A program made the position numbers and the translations under genes. Below, piece after piece: positions 1 through 5,065 of a stretch of 5,065 bases of DNA. The notes under the pieces were generated by a model. That model worked only from the letters and a program-made list of their open reading frames with translations, made no database searches and was not told where the DNA came from. Source of the DNA: JBGPIK01 sp041484845 (GTDB lineage: Bacteria; Desulfobacterota; Binatia; UBA9968); the NCBI GenBank assembly GCA_041484845.1, contig JBGPIK010000467.1, forward strand, positions 1-5,065, written 5' to 3'. Each line of letters opens with the position of its first letter. Position 1 is the stretch's first letter.

Positions 1-678
1 GAGAATCTTCCGCGTCTCGTTGATCATCTTCAACTCTTCTTTAGTATAGCCGCCGTCCGTAAATACATCGATATGAGGAATGCAGTTGAATGCGATCTGG
101 TGCGGGAATTTTTCCTTTTTAAGCTCGCGCCCATTGAACATCGCGACCACCTGCTGGCTAAGCTCTTCCATCGCCCGCCTGCCGGCGCCTGAGACCGACT
201 GATAGGTGGAAACCACCACACGTTTGATGTGTGCGGCGTCGTGAATCGGCTTTAACGCGACCACCATCTGAATGGTTGAGCAGTTCGGATTGGCGATGAT
301 TCCACGAGTCTCGTAATTCGCAATCTCCTTCGCATTGACTTCCGGCACGACCAGCGGAACATCCGGCGCCATGCGAAAATGACCGGTGTTATCGATGACC
401 ACCGCGCCGGCTGCGACCGCGGCAGGCGCAAATTTAGCGCTTACGCTGCCGCCGGCGGAAAATAAGCCGATATCGATCTCTTTAAATAACTCTTCCTTCA
501 GTACGTCAACCCTGATGTTCTTTCCTTTGAACGGTAACAATTGCCCCGCGGAGCGTTCGGATGCAAGCAGCCGCAGCTCGCCCACCGGGAACTCCCGCTC
601 TTCGAGCACCTCGCGCATCTGCTCCCCGACTGCGCCGGTGGCACCTACTATGGCGACGTTATATTGCTCTTTCTTCAC
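1..678 (-). CDS. asd: Aspartate-semialdehyde dehydrogenase, N-terminal 226 residues (gene runs off the left edge)
   Basis: This cytosolic enzyme reduces L-aspartyl-4-phosphate to aspartate semialdehyde with NADPH, at the branch point to lysine/diaminopimelate, threonine and methionine. The visible part begins with the Rossmann nucleotide-binding motif VAIVGATGAVG (residues 8-18). The catalytic cysteine is Cys133 in NPNCST, and STYQSVSGAG (157-166) carries the conserved Gln160. IDNTGHFRM (95-103) includes the presumed phosphate-binding Arg102. Family members are about 340 residues, so roughly the last third, including the catalytic histidine, lies outside the window; this is an edge effect, not a truncation. 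The GTG at 676-678 is chosen because the reading frame is the same as leuB and is closed by the leuB TAA nine bases upstream, and no other start precedes the Rossmann motif. A loose AAGGG lies about 10 bases before it. leuB ends six bases upstream, so co-transcription and coupling are likely. One oddity is TG at 98-99, where TS is more usual. The family assignment is very secure. Confidence 0.96.
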   Translation of the reverse strand, partial: MKKEQYNVAIVGATGAVGEQMREVLEEREFPVGELRLLASERSAGQLLPFKGKNIRVDVLKEELFKEIDIGLFSAGGSVSAKFAPAAVAAGAVVIDNTGHFRMAPDVPLVVPEVNAKEIANYETRGIIANPNCSTIQMVVALKPIHDAAHIKRVVVSTYQSVSGAGRRAMEELSQQVVAMFNGRELKKEKFPHQIAFNCIPHIDVFTDGGYTKEELKMINETRKIL

Positions 679-684
679 GCTCGT

Positions 685-1776
685 TTATCCCTTCATCTGT
701 TCTATCTTCGCCCGCACCAACCGCCCCATCTCAGTGCAGCCGACGAGGCGACAATTTTTTTCCTGGATATCCGCCGTTCGATAACCGTCGCCCAAAATAG
801 CTTCGACCGCTTTTTCAATTCGATCCGCTGCGGCCTCTTGCTCAAGCGAGTGGCGCAATAGCATCGCCACACTGAGTATCGTGGCCAGCGGATTGGCTTT
901 GTCTTGGCCGGTAATATCCGGCGCGCTGCCATGAACCGGTTCGTACATTCCCACTTTGCCACCGAGGCTCGCCGACGGCAGCATGCCGATGGAGCCGGTG
1001 AGCATGGCCGCTTCATCGCTGAGGATATCGCCGAACAGGTTAGTCGTCACGAGGACATCGAACTGCTTCGGGTTGCGGATGAGTTGCATAGCGCAAGTGT
1101 CGACTAGAATATGTTCCAGCTGCACCGCGGCATAGCGCTCGTCATTGTGTACCCGGGTAACGACCTTGCGCCAGAGCTCCGTCACTTCGAGCACGTTGGC
1201 TTTATCGACCGACGTCACCTTCTTGCGTCGCTTCAGCGCGGCTTGAAATGCCACGTGCGCAATGCGTTCGATTTCCGGTGTGGTGTAAACCTCCGTGTTT
1301 ACACCGCGCTCGGTGCCATCGGGTAGTTTCGTTATGCCTTTAGGCTGCCCGAAATAAATGCCTCCCGTCAGTTCTCGGACGACCAACAAGTCCGTTCCCT
1401 CGACGACCTCTTTTTTCAACGTCGATGCCGACGCCAGCGCGGAAAACACTTTGACGGGCCGCAGATTCGCAAATAACCCTAACTCTTGCCGCAGCGCCAG
1501 CAACGCTCTTTCGGGGCGAATGGAGTAATCCAATCCGTCCCATTTGGGCCCGCCCATTGCACCGAGGAGGACCGCATCGCTTTCTTTCGCCAATTTCAGG
1601 ACGGAATCGATCAGCGGCTTCCCATGCGCGTCGATAGAAGCGCCTCCCACCACGCCTTCTTCAAGCTCAACGCCAAAACCGTAAAGCTGCGCCGCTTGTT
1701 TGAGAATCCGGGTTCCCTCTCCCATCACCTCAGGTCCGATTCCATCGCCCGGTAAAACTGCGATCTTATAGTTCAT
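685..1776 (-). CDS. leuB: 3-isopropylmalate dehydrogenase
   Basis: LeuB oxidises and decarboxylates (2R,3S)-3-isopropylmalate with NAD+ to 2-oxoisocaproate, the third leucine-specific step, in the cytosol as a metal-dependent homodimer. The protein is 363 residues, full length for the family. It opens with the typical IAVLPGDGIGPEV (5-17). Substrate-binding arginines are visible as Arg96, Arg106 and Arg134 (VVRELTGG), with Tyr141 and Lys192 (SVDKANVLEV) as the catalytic pair. Metal ligands are Asp226, Asp250 and Asp254 in VDTCAM and LFGDILSDEAA. The EPVHGSAPDI segment (279-288) with Asp287 is the NAD-type nucleotide-binding signature that separates LeuB from NADP-isocitrate dehydrogenase. Its ATG overlaps the leuA TGA (ATGA), with a GA-rich Shine-Dalgarno (GAGGG, three bases before the ATG, within a longer purine run), so translation is probably coupled to leuA. 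asd follows six bases after the TAA. A perfect inverted repeat lies inside codons 158-165. Related decarboxylating dehydrogenases (tartrate, homoisocitrate) are less likely given the leuA neighbour and length. Confidence 0.97.
   Translation of the reverse strand: MNYKIAVLPGDGIGPEVMGEGTRILKQAAQLYGFGVELEEGVVGGASIDAHGKPLIDSVLKLAKESDAVLLGAMGGPKWDGLDYSIRPERALLALRQELGLFANLRPVKVFSALASASTLKKEVVEGTDLLVVRELTGGIYFGQPKGITKLPDGTERGVNTEVYTTPEIERIAHVAFQAALKRRKKVTSVDKANVLEVTELWRKVVTRVHNDERYAAVQLEHILVDTCAMQLIRNPKQFDVLVTTNLFGDILSDEAAMLTGSIGMLPSASLGGKVGMYEPVHGSAPDITGQDKANPLATILSVAMLLRHSLEQEAAADRIEKAVEAILGDGYRTADIQEKNCRLVGCTEMGRLVRAKIEQMKG
1282..1305. repeat. Perfect 9-bp inverted repeat inside leuB
   Basis: The arms GGTGTAAAC (1282-1290) and GTTTACACC (1297-1305) are exact reverse complements separated by six bases. 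In the leuB mRNA this would form a 9-bp hairpin with loop ACGGAG, covering codons 158-165 (GVNTEVYT). No T-run follows on the minus strand, so it is not an intrinsic terminator. The sequence is coding and the repeat may be chance; no function is assigned. Confidence 0.6.
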
Positions 1777-3341
1777 GGTCCCTCTCTCTCCACCGCCTGC
1801 CGATAATGTTTCCGCCCTTCGAGCTTGTTGAGGGCGTTGATATAAGCCAGCGCGCTCGCCATGATAATGTCGGTATGGGCGCCCTGCCCGGAAACCCGAA
1901 TGCCGCTATCCTCGATGATGCACGACACTTCTCCTTGCGCGTCCGTGCCTCCCGTAATCGCATTTACCGTGTAACGGACGAGCTGCGACGGTGAGCCCGT
2001 GATTTTGGTAATTACTTTATAACAAGCATCGACGGCGCCGTCCCCGGAAGCATGCTCGGTCTTTTCTTCACCGTGCACACGCATTTTGATCGTCGCCGAT
2101 GGAATACCGTTCGAGCTTGAATTGACGTTGAGATACAGTAGCTCGAATCGATCCGGTTGGCCGGGAACTCTGAGAATTTCTTCGCCGATAATCGCCTCGA
2201 TGTCCTCGTCATAAACGTTCTTCTTTTTATCCGCCAACTCTTTGAAACGGAGGAATGCCCGGTTCATATCTTCCTTGCTCAGATTAAATCCCAGGTGTTT
2301 CAATCGCTCGTCGAAAGCGTGGCGCCCCGAGTGTTTGCCCATCACCAGTCGATTACCGGGGATGCCGATCGATTCCGGGGTCATGATCTCGTACGTTTGC
2401 TTATATTTGAGCACGCCGTCTTGATGAATTCCCGCCTCATGAGCGAAGGCATTGTCTCCGACGATCGGCTTGTTGATCGGAATCGGAATACCCGTGACCT
2501 GGGACACCAGACGCGAAGTCGGATAGAGCTGCTCCGTAATGATGTTGGTATCCAGATCAAGATAATTCTTCCGCGTGCGCAGAGCCATGACGACCTCCTC
2601 CAAAGAGGTATTTCCGGCTCTCTCGCCAATACCGTTGATCGTGCATTCAATCTGCCGGGCACCATTGGCGACAGCAGACAGCGAGTTGGCAACGGCCAGA
2701 CCCAAATCGTTGTGGCAATGCGCGCTCCACGTAACTCTATCGGCGCCCGCGGTACGCTCGATAAGGTTACTCATCAAAGCGCCAAACTCCGATGGAATCG
2801 CATAACCGGTCGTATCGGGAACATTGATCGTGCGGGCGCCGGCGCGAATCACCTCTTTGAACACCTGAATGAGAAACTCGGGGTCGCTGCGCGATGCGTC
2901 CTCCGCCGAGAATTCTATATAATCGATGTGCTTTTTGGCATGGCGAACCGCGTTCACCGCCGCTTCCAATACCTGCTCCCGCGTCATCCTGAGTTTGTGC
3001 TCCAGGTGAATATCCGAGGTTGCAATAAAAATATGAATGCCCGGATTTTTGGCATGTTCAACCGCTTTGAGCGCTCGATTGATATCTCCCTCCTGAGATC
3101 GCGCCAGGCTCACGACTCGGGGTCGCTTGATTTCTTTACTGACCCGCACCACCGAATCGAAATCACCATCCGAAGAAGCGGCAAATCCCGCCTCGATGAC
3201 ATCGACGCCCAGTTTTTCCAGCTGTTTGGCAATAATCACCTTTTGTTCAACGGTCATGCTCGCTCCGGGCGACTGCTCACCGTCCCGGAGTGTCGTATCG
3301 AAAATTTGCACTTCATCGTTACTTGTCACATGCTCTGACAT
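1773..3341 (-). CDS. leuA: 2-isopropylmalate synthase
   Basis: LeuA condenses acetyl-CoA with 2-oxoisovalerate to give 2-isopropylmalate, the committed step of leucine synthesis, and is normally feedback-inhibited by leucine. The 522-residue length is typical of the bacterial form. The HMGL-type TIM barrel (about 10-280) starts with IFDTTLRDGEQSPGASM (13-29). Metal ligands are Asp15, His208 and His210 (SAHCHNDLG), with Asn244 in ERAGNTSLEE. HEAGIHQDGVLK (301-312) is the linker-region signature separating LeuA from plain aldolases. The C-terminal leucine-sensing domain (about 395-510) is intact, with GDGAVDAC and SGQGAHTDIIMASALAYI, so allosteric control is expected. The ATG at 3339-3341 is preferred over an in-frame TTG at 3351-3353 because GGAGG (3347-3351) sits five bases before the ATG and overlaps the TTG. 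leuB starts in an ATGA overlap at the end. The full regulatory domain and the leuB neighbour argue against citramalate or homocitrate synthase. Confidence 0.97.
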   Translation of the reverse strand: MSEHVTSNDEVQIFDTTLRDGEQSPGASMTVEQKVIIAKQLEKLGVDVIEAGFAASSDGDFDSVVRVSKEIKRPRVVSLARSQEGDINRALKAVEHAKNPGIHIFIATSDIHLEHKLRMTREQVLEAAVNAVRHAKKHIDYIEFSAEDASRSDPEFLIQVFKEVIRAGARTINVPDTTGYAIPSEFGALMSNLIERTAGADRVTWSAHCHNDLGLAVANSLSAVANGARQIECTINGIGERAGNTSLEEVVMALRTRKNYLDLDTNIITEQLYPTSRLVSQVTGIPIPINKPIVGDNAFAHEAGIHQDGVLKYKQTYEIMTPESIGIPGNRLVMGKHSGRHAFDERLKHLGFNLSKEDMNRAFLRFKELADKKKNVYDEDIEAIIGEEILRVPGQPDRFELLYLNVNSSSNGIPSATIKMRVHGEEKTEHASGDGAVDACYKVITKITGSPSQLVRYTVNAITGGTDAQGEVSCIIEDSGIRVSGQGAHTDIIMASALAYINALNKLEGRKHYRQAVEREGP

Positions 3342-3346
3342 GGTGT

Positions 3347-3351
3347 CCTCC
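3347..3351 (-). promoter_or_regulatory. Shine-Dalgarno of leuA that decides its start
   Basis: GGAGG on the minus strand lies five bases (ACACC) before the ATG at 3341, an ideal spacing. It physically overlaps an in-frame TTG at 3351-3353 that would add four residues (MEDT). A ribosome using this site would therefore start at the ATG, giving MSEHVTSNDE as the N-terminus. Confidence 0.85.
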
Positions 3352-3373
3352 AATTCATTCCTTATAGAGCCTT

Positions 3374-3407
3374 AAAAAAAAACTCCCGCGGCATAGCCAA
3401 CGGGAGT
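3374..3407 (-). terminator. Intrinsic terminator between pssA and leuA
   Basis: On the minus strand ACTCCCG (3407-3401) pairs perfectly with CGGGAGT (3388-3382), and the run of T residues from 3382 to 3374 follows immediately. Inside the 12-base loop a further GGC-TAT-GCC can pair, strengthening the hairpin. It lies 25 bases after the pssA stop and 32 bases before the leuA ATG. It points only toward leuA, because no T-run follows the stem on the plus strand. It should end ilvC-psd-pssA transcripts, fully or in part. I see no good sigma-70 promoter between it and leuA, so leuA may depend on read-through or on a promoter type I cannot recognise. Confidence 0.85.
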
Positions 3408-3432
3408 ATCGTCTAACAACGCGAGACCGCAA

Positions 3433-4287
3433 CTAGGGCTGAACTTCAGCCATCGTGCCTCGCTTCTCCCGTCGGCGTTTGTATAGTGTCAAACACCATA
3501 AGAGAGGGCCCGATAAGGTATATAACAGGAATGACGTAAAAAACATGACTTGAGGCTCTGCCACGATCACTTTAATCAAAACTATGCAAAAAACCAATGT
3601 CCAGATCGGAAAACGCTTCCGCAGATCCGTGTTCTTGAGACTAAAATACTGAAAGCCGCTGACCATCAAAGCCGCCAGGCCGTAAATAACCAATAGCAGT
3701 GTAACGCGCTTGTTCGGAGCCCCCTCGCCGCCGAGATAATAGTACAAAAACAGCGTCGATGTAATCATCTCGGCCGCTGCAGGTATGGGTAGACCGACAA
3801 AATGACCCTTCGACAGATTCCGCGCCTGAACGTTGAAACGAGACAGCCGCAGCGCGCCGCATACGACATAGGTACAGGCTGCCAACCATCCCCAGTTTCC
3901 CCAGGGCACTAGCGCCCAAAAATAAACTAAAATCGCCGGCGCCACCCCAAACGAAACCACGTCTGCCAATGAATCAAACTCTACGCCGAACTGGCTGGTG
4001 GTCTTCGTCAAGCGCGCGGCGTAACCGTCGACGCCATCGAGCAGATGGGCAAAGATGATAAACATCGCCGCTTGAAGATATTCGCCATTAAATGTGGAGA
4101 TGATCGAAAAGAAACCGCACATGATATTTCCCGCCGTAAACATGCTCGGAATGAGATACACACCCTTCTTGAGCTTTTCAGCGGGCATTCGGTTTCGCAA
4201 CGGGACGCGCGTTCTAACGCGCCGACGCAGGAGTCGAACCTTCCCCGTTGCAGGAAACTGTTCTGGTTCTGGAGCACTGCCACTCAT
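3433..4287 (-). CDS. pssA: CDP-diacylglycerol-serine O-phosphatidyltransferase (phosphatidylserine synthase, membrane type)
   Basis: This integral inner-membrane enzyme transfers the phosphatidyl group from CDP-diacylglycerol to L-serine, giving phosphatidylserine, the substrate of the neighbouring Psd. The protein has 284 residues. The CDP-alcohol phosphatidyltransferase signature D-x2-D-G-x2-A-R-x8-G-x3-D-x3-D is complete at residues 84-109 (Asp84, Asp87, Gly88, Ala91, Arg92, Gly101, Asp105, Asp109). Several hydrophobic stretches follow, for instance about 111-127, 168-186, 196-213, 228-243 and 246-268, fitting a polytopic membrane protein. The first 40 residues are hydrophilic and Arg-rich (LLRRRVRTRVPLRNR, 19-33), with the conserved part beginning near GVYLIPSMF (42-50); this extension is presumably cytoplasmic. 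The start overlaps the psd stop (ATGA) and has a strong GGGAGG five bases upstream, so Met1 is preferred over Met34. Close relatives such as PgsA share the signature, but the pairing with psd and the overall sequence favour serine as acceptor. Confidence 0.94.
   Translation of the reverse strand: MSGSAPEPEQFPATGKVRLLRRRVRTRVPLRNRMPAEKLKKGVYLIPSMFTAGNIMCGFFSIISTFNGEYLQAAMFIIFAHLLDGVDGYAARLTKTTSQFGVEFDSLADVVSFGVAPAILVYFWALVPWGNWGWLAACTYVVCGALRLSRFNVQARNLSKGHFVGLPIPAAAEMITSTLFLYYYLGGEGAPNKRVTLLLVIYGLAALMVSGFQYFSLKNTDLRKRFPIWTLVFCIVLIKVIVAEPQVMFFTSFLLYTLSGPLLWCLTLYKRRREKRGTMAEVQP
3437..3451. repeat. Short palindrome at the 3' end of pssA
   Basis: GGCTGAA (3437-3443) and TTCAGCC (3445-3451) are exact reverse complements around one central base. 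In the minus-strand transcript this gives a hairpin of six pairs with a three-base loop, covering the last codons of pssA (AEVQP). It lies about 30 bases upstream of the intrinsic terminator. It could act as a pause or 3'-end-stabilising hairpin, but that is inference and chance is possible. Confidence 0.5.
4207..4222. repeat. Near-perfect palindrome in the early coding part of pssA
   Basis: GCGCGTT (4207-4213) and AACGCGC (4216-4222) are exact reverse complements around a CT centre. The pssA mRNA would form a GC-rich hairpin of about six pairs with a four-base loop, roughly 65-80 bases after the start codon. It falls in the Arg-rich extension, where repeated CGN codons make such palindromes more likely by chance. 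Confidence 0.5.
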
Positions 4288-4913
4288 ACAAACCTCCCTA
4301 GAATGGTCTCCCCTCCCCTGACCCTCTGCCCTTCGACGACCTCGACACGACAGCCCGCGGGAAGATAAGTATCCGTTCTGGATCCGAACATAATCAGGCC
4401 AAATCGATCGCCACGGTTCAGCTGATCGCCGCGCTTGGCATGACAGACAATTCGTCGCGCCAAAACCCCCGCGACTTGCACCACCGCCAATCGTTTACCA
4501 CCGCGCGCAAGAATATGCACGGCGTTCCGTTCATTTTCCGCTGTGGCGTCGTCTTTGTATGCAGCCATGAATTTACCGGGTTGATATTGGATATCCTCAA
4601 TCACACCTGAGACCGGCATACGATTGATGTGAACATCGAGCGGTGACAAAAAAATGCTGATTCTGGTGTCAGCGTCCGGCATCACTACAGGGCGTTGAAC
4701 AGGCGCGATACTGACAACTTTACCGTCCGCCGGCGAAACGATTAACCCTTCGCCACCAGGTATATCCCGGTCCGGATCACGGAAGAAACTCGCAACGGCC
4801 AATGTGAGAAGCCCCAAAAAAGCCCCGAGCAGCAACCATCCCATGACTAAAGCGGAGGCGGCTAAAAGGCCTGCGACAAAGATTAAGGGATACCCCTCTT
4901 TTGCGATTCTCAT
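4284..4913 (-). CDS. psd: Phosphatidylserine decarboxylase proenzyme, short form
   Basis: Psd decarboxylates phosphatidylserine to phosphatidylethanolamine at the inner membrane, using a pyruvoyl group made by self-cleavage. At 209 residues it belongs to the short type found in many non-enteric bacteria; the E. coli enzyme is about 320. The N-terminus IAKEGYPL is typical. A hydrophobic segment at about 9-43 anchors it to the membrane. FFRDPDR (43-49) and SPADGKV (60-66, Asp63) are conserved, and SPLDVHINRMPVSG (90-103) carries His95. The processing site is Gly177-Ser178 in FGSRTD: cleavage there gives a beta chain of 177 residues and an alpha chain of 32 residues whose Ser178 becomes the pyruvoyl group. 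The enteric enzyme has LGST at this place; GSR is usual in the short form. ATG at 4911-4913 is the start that fits the family N-terminus, although its Shine-Dalgarno is weak (a TAAAG just upstream). It lies 31 bases after ilvC and overlaps pssA by four bases. Confidence 0.96.
   Translation of the reverse strand: MRIAKEGYPLIFVAGLLAASALVMGWLLLGAFLGLLTLAVASFFRDPDRDIPGGEGLIVSPADGKVVSIAPVQRPVVMPDADTRISIFLSPLDVHINRMPVSGVIEDIQYQPGKFMAAYKDDATAENERNAVHILARGGKRLAVVQVAGVLARRIVCHAKRGDQLNRGDRFGLIMFGSRTDTYLPAGCRVEVVEGQRVRGGETILGRFV
4293..4298 (-). promoter_or_regulatory. Shine-Dalgarno of pssA inside the psd 3' end
   Basis: GGGAGG on the minus strand sits five bases before the pssA ATG, within the last codons of psd (LGRFV). 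Together with the ATGA stop-start overlap it supports Met1 of pssA as the real start and implies translational coupling between psd and pssA. Confidence 0.85.
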
Positions 4914-4944
4914 GCTTTAGTTCAGTCAAGATTTGCACGGCTGC

Positions 4945-5065
4945 TTAGTTTTTGCTCTTATCCACGAGCCGATTTTGCGCCAGCCAAGGCATCATCGCGC
5001 GCAGTCCTGCGCCGACTTTTTCCAGCGGATGGTTCGCGGCTTCTTTGCGTAGCTCGCTAAAATGC
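4945..5065 (-). CDS. ilvC: Ketol-acid reductoisomerase, C-terminal 40 residues (gene enters from the right edge)
   Basis: IlvC isomerises and reduces acetolactate or acetohydroxybutyrate with NADPH and Mg2+, the second common step of valine, isoleucine and leucine synthesis, in the cytosol. Only the last 40 codons and the TAA at 4945-4947 are visible. The reading HFSELRKEAANHPLEKVG followed by LRAMMPWL and the terminal VDKSKN matches the end of the short (class I, about 330-340 residue) KARI. No catalytic residue is in view; the NADPH domain and most of the knotted domain lie outside. psd begins 31 bases downstream with no terminator between, so the two are probably co-transcribed. The identity rests on a short but distinctive tail and on the expected ilvC-psd-pssA order. 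Confidence 0.92.
   Translation of the reverse strand, partial: HFSELRKEAANHPLEKVGAGLRAMMPWLAQNRLVDKSKN

Noticed and set aside
30..221. A 63-codon minus-strand frame inside asd
   Set aside because: It is in a different frame from asd, which carries the conserved Asd sequence through this region; the product has no recognisable features.
386..784. A 132-codon plus-strand frame across the asd start and leuB end
   Set aside because: It lies opposite two clear genes, its product is a Ser/Thr/Pro-rich low-complexity shadow, and there is no family resemblance.
2157..3338. A 393-codon open frame on the plus strand, antisense to leuA
   Set aside because: It starts with TTG and is exactly codon-aligned with leuA, so it stays open only because leuA rarely uses TTA, CTA and TCA codons here. 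The translation shows no recognisable domain, and leuA is a certain gene.
3342..3353. TTG start for leuA adding MEDT
   Set aside because: The TTG overlaps the GGAGG that serves the ATG at 3341 and has no Shine-Dalgarno of its own in a good position.
3362..3432. Possible promoter for leuA (TATAAG near 3362-3367, or TTGCGG with GATACT farther upstream)
   Set aside because: TATAAG has no acceptable -35 at 16-18 bases because the terminator stem is there. TTGCGG/GATACT matches only about half the consensus and would start transcription inside the hairpin.
3342..3432. Leucine leader-peptide attenuator or T-box before leuA
   Set aside because: No short frame with a run of leucine codons and a start signal is visible, and the gap is too short for a T-box with its conserved elements. 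Only the terminator is supported.
1..5065. Novel defence, mobile or toxin-antitoxin system
   Set aside because: Every base outside short gaps is accounted for by housekeeping biosynthetic genes with intact motifs; there are no transposase remnants, att-like repeats, arrays or unusual composition.

Overview
The window is an ordinary bacterial chromosomal segment with all six genes on the minus strand. In the direction of transcription (right to left) the order is ilvC (3' end only), psd, pssA, leuA, leuB and asd (5' part only). Every gene is recognised from conserved motifs, none is broken, and I see no mobile element, RNA gene or CRISPR array. The base composition looks balanced to slightly GC-rich by eye and uniform across the window.

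The layout is tight. ilvC ends at 4945 and psd starts 31 bases later. psd and pssA overlap by four bases (ATGA), as do leuA and leuB. asd starts with GTG only six bases after the leuB stop. The one real gap is the 91 bases between the pssA stop (3433) and the leuA ATG (3341). It contains a convincing intrinsic terminator pointing toward leuA, so the block may be split into ilvC-psd-pssA and leuA-leuB-asd units, or the terminator may be a conditional read-through point.

The genes combine three pathways: branched-chain amino acid synthesis (IlvC, LeuA, LeuB), phosphatidylethanolamine synthesis (PssA then Psd), and the aspartate-family branch point (Asd). The ilvC-psd-pssA-leuA order and the leuB-asd pair are, from general knowledge, recurrent arrangements in Proteobacteria and related Gram-negative phyla. 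The PssA and LeuB sequences look to me more like Deltaproteobacteria, NC10, Nitrospirota or similar lineages than enteric bacteria, but the phylum cannot be settled from this window. Making PE through PssA and Psd suggests a PE-containing, probably Gram-negative envelope.

I found no previously undescribed system. The points most worth a second look are the terminator and nearby hairpin before leuA, the direct leuA-leuB junction without leuC and leuD, a perfect 9-bp inverted repeat inside leuB, and the in-frame leuB-stop-asd arrangement.
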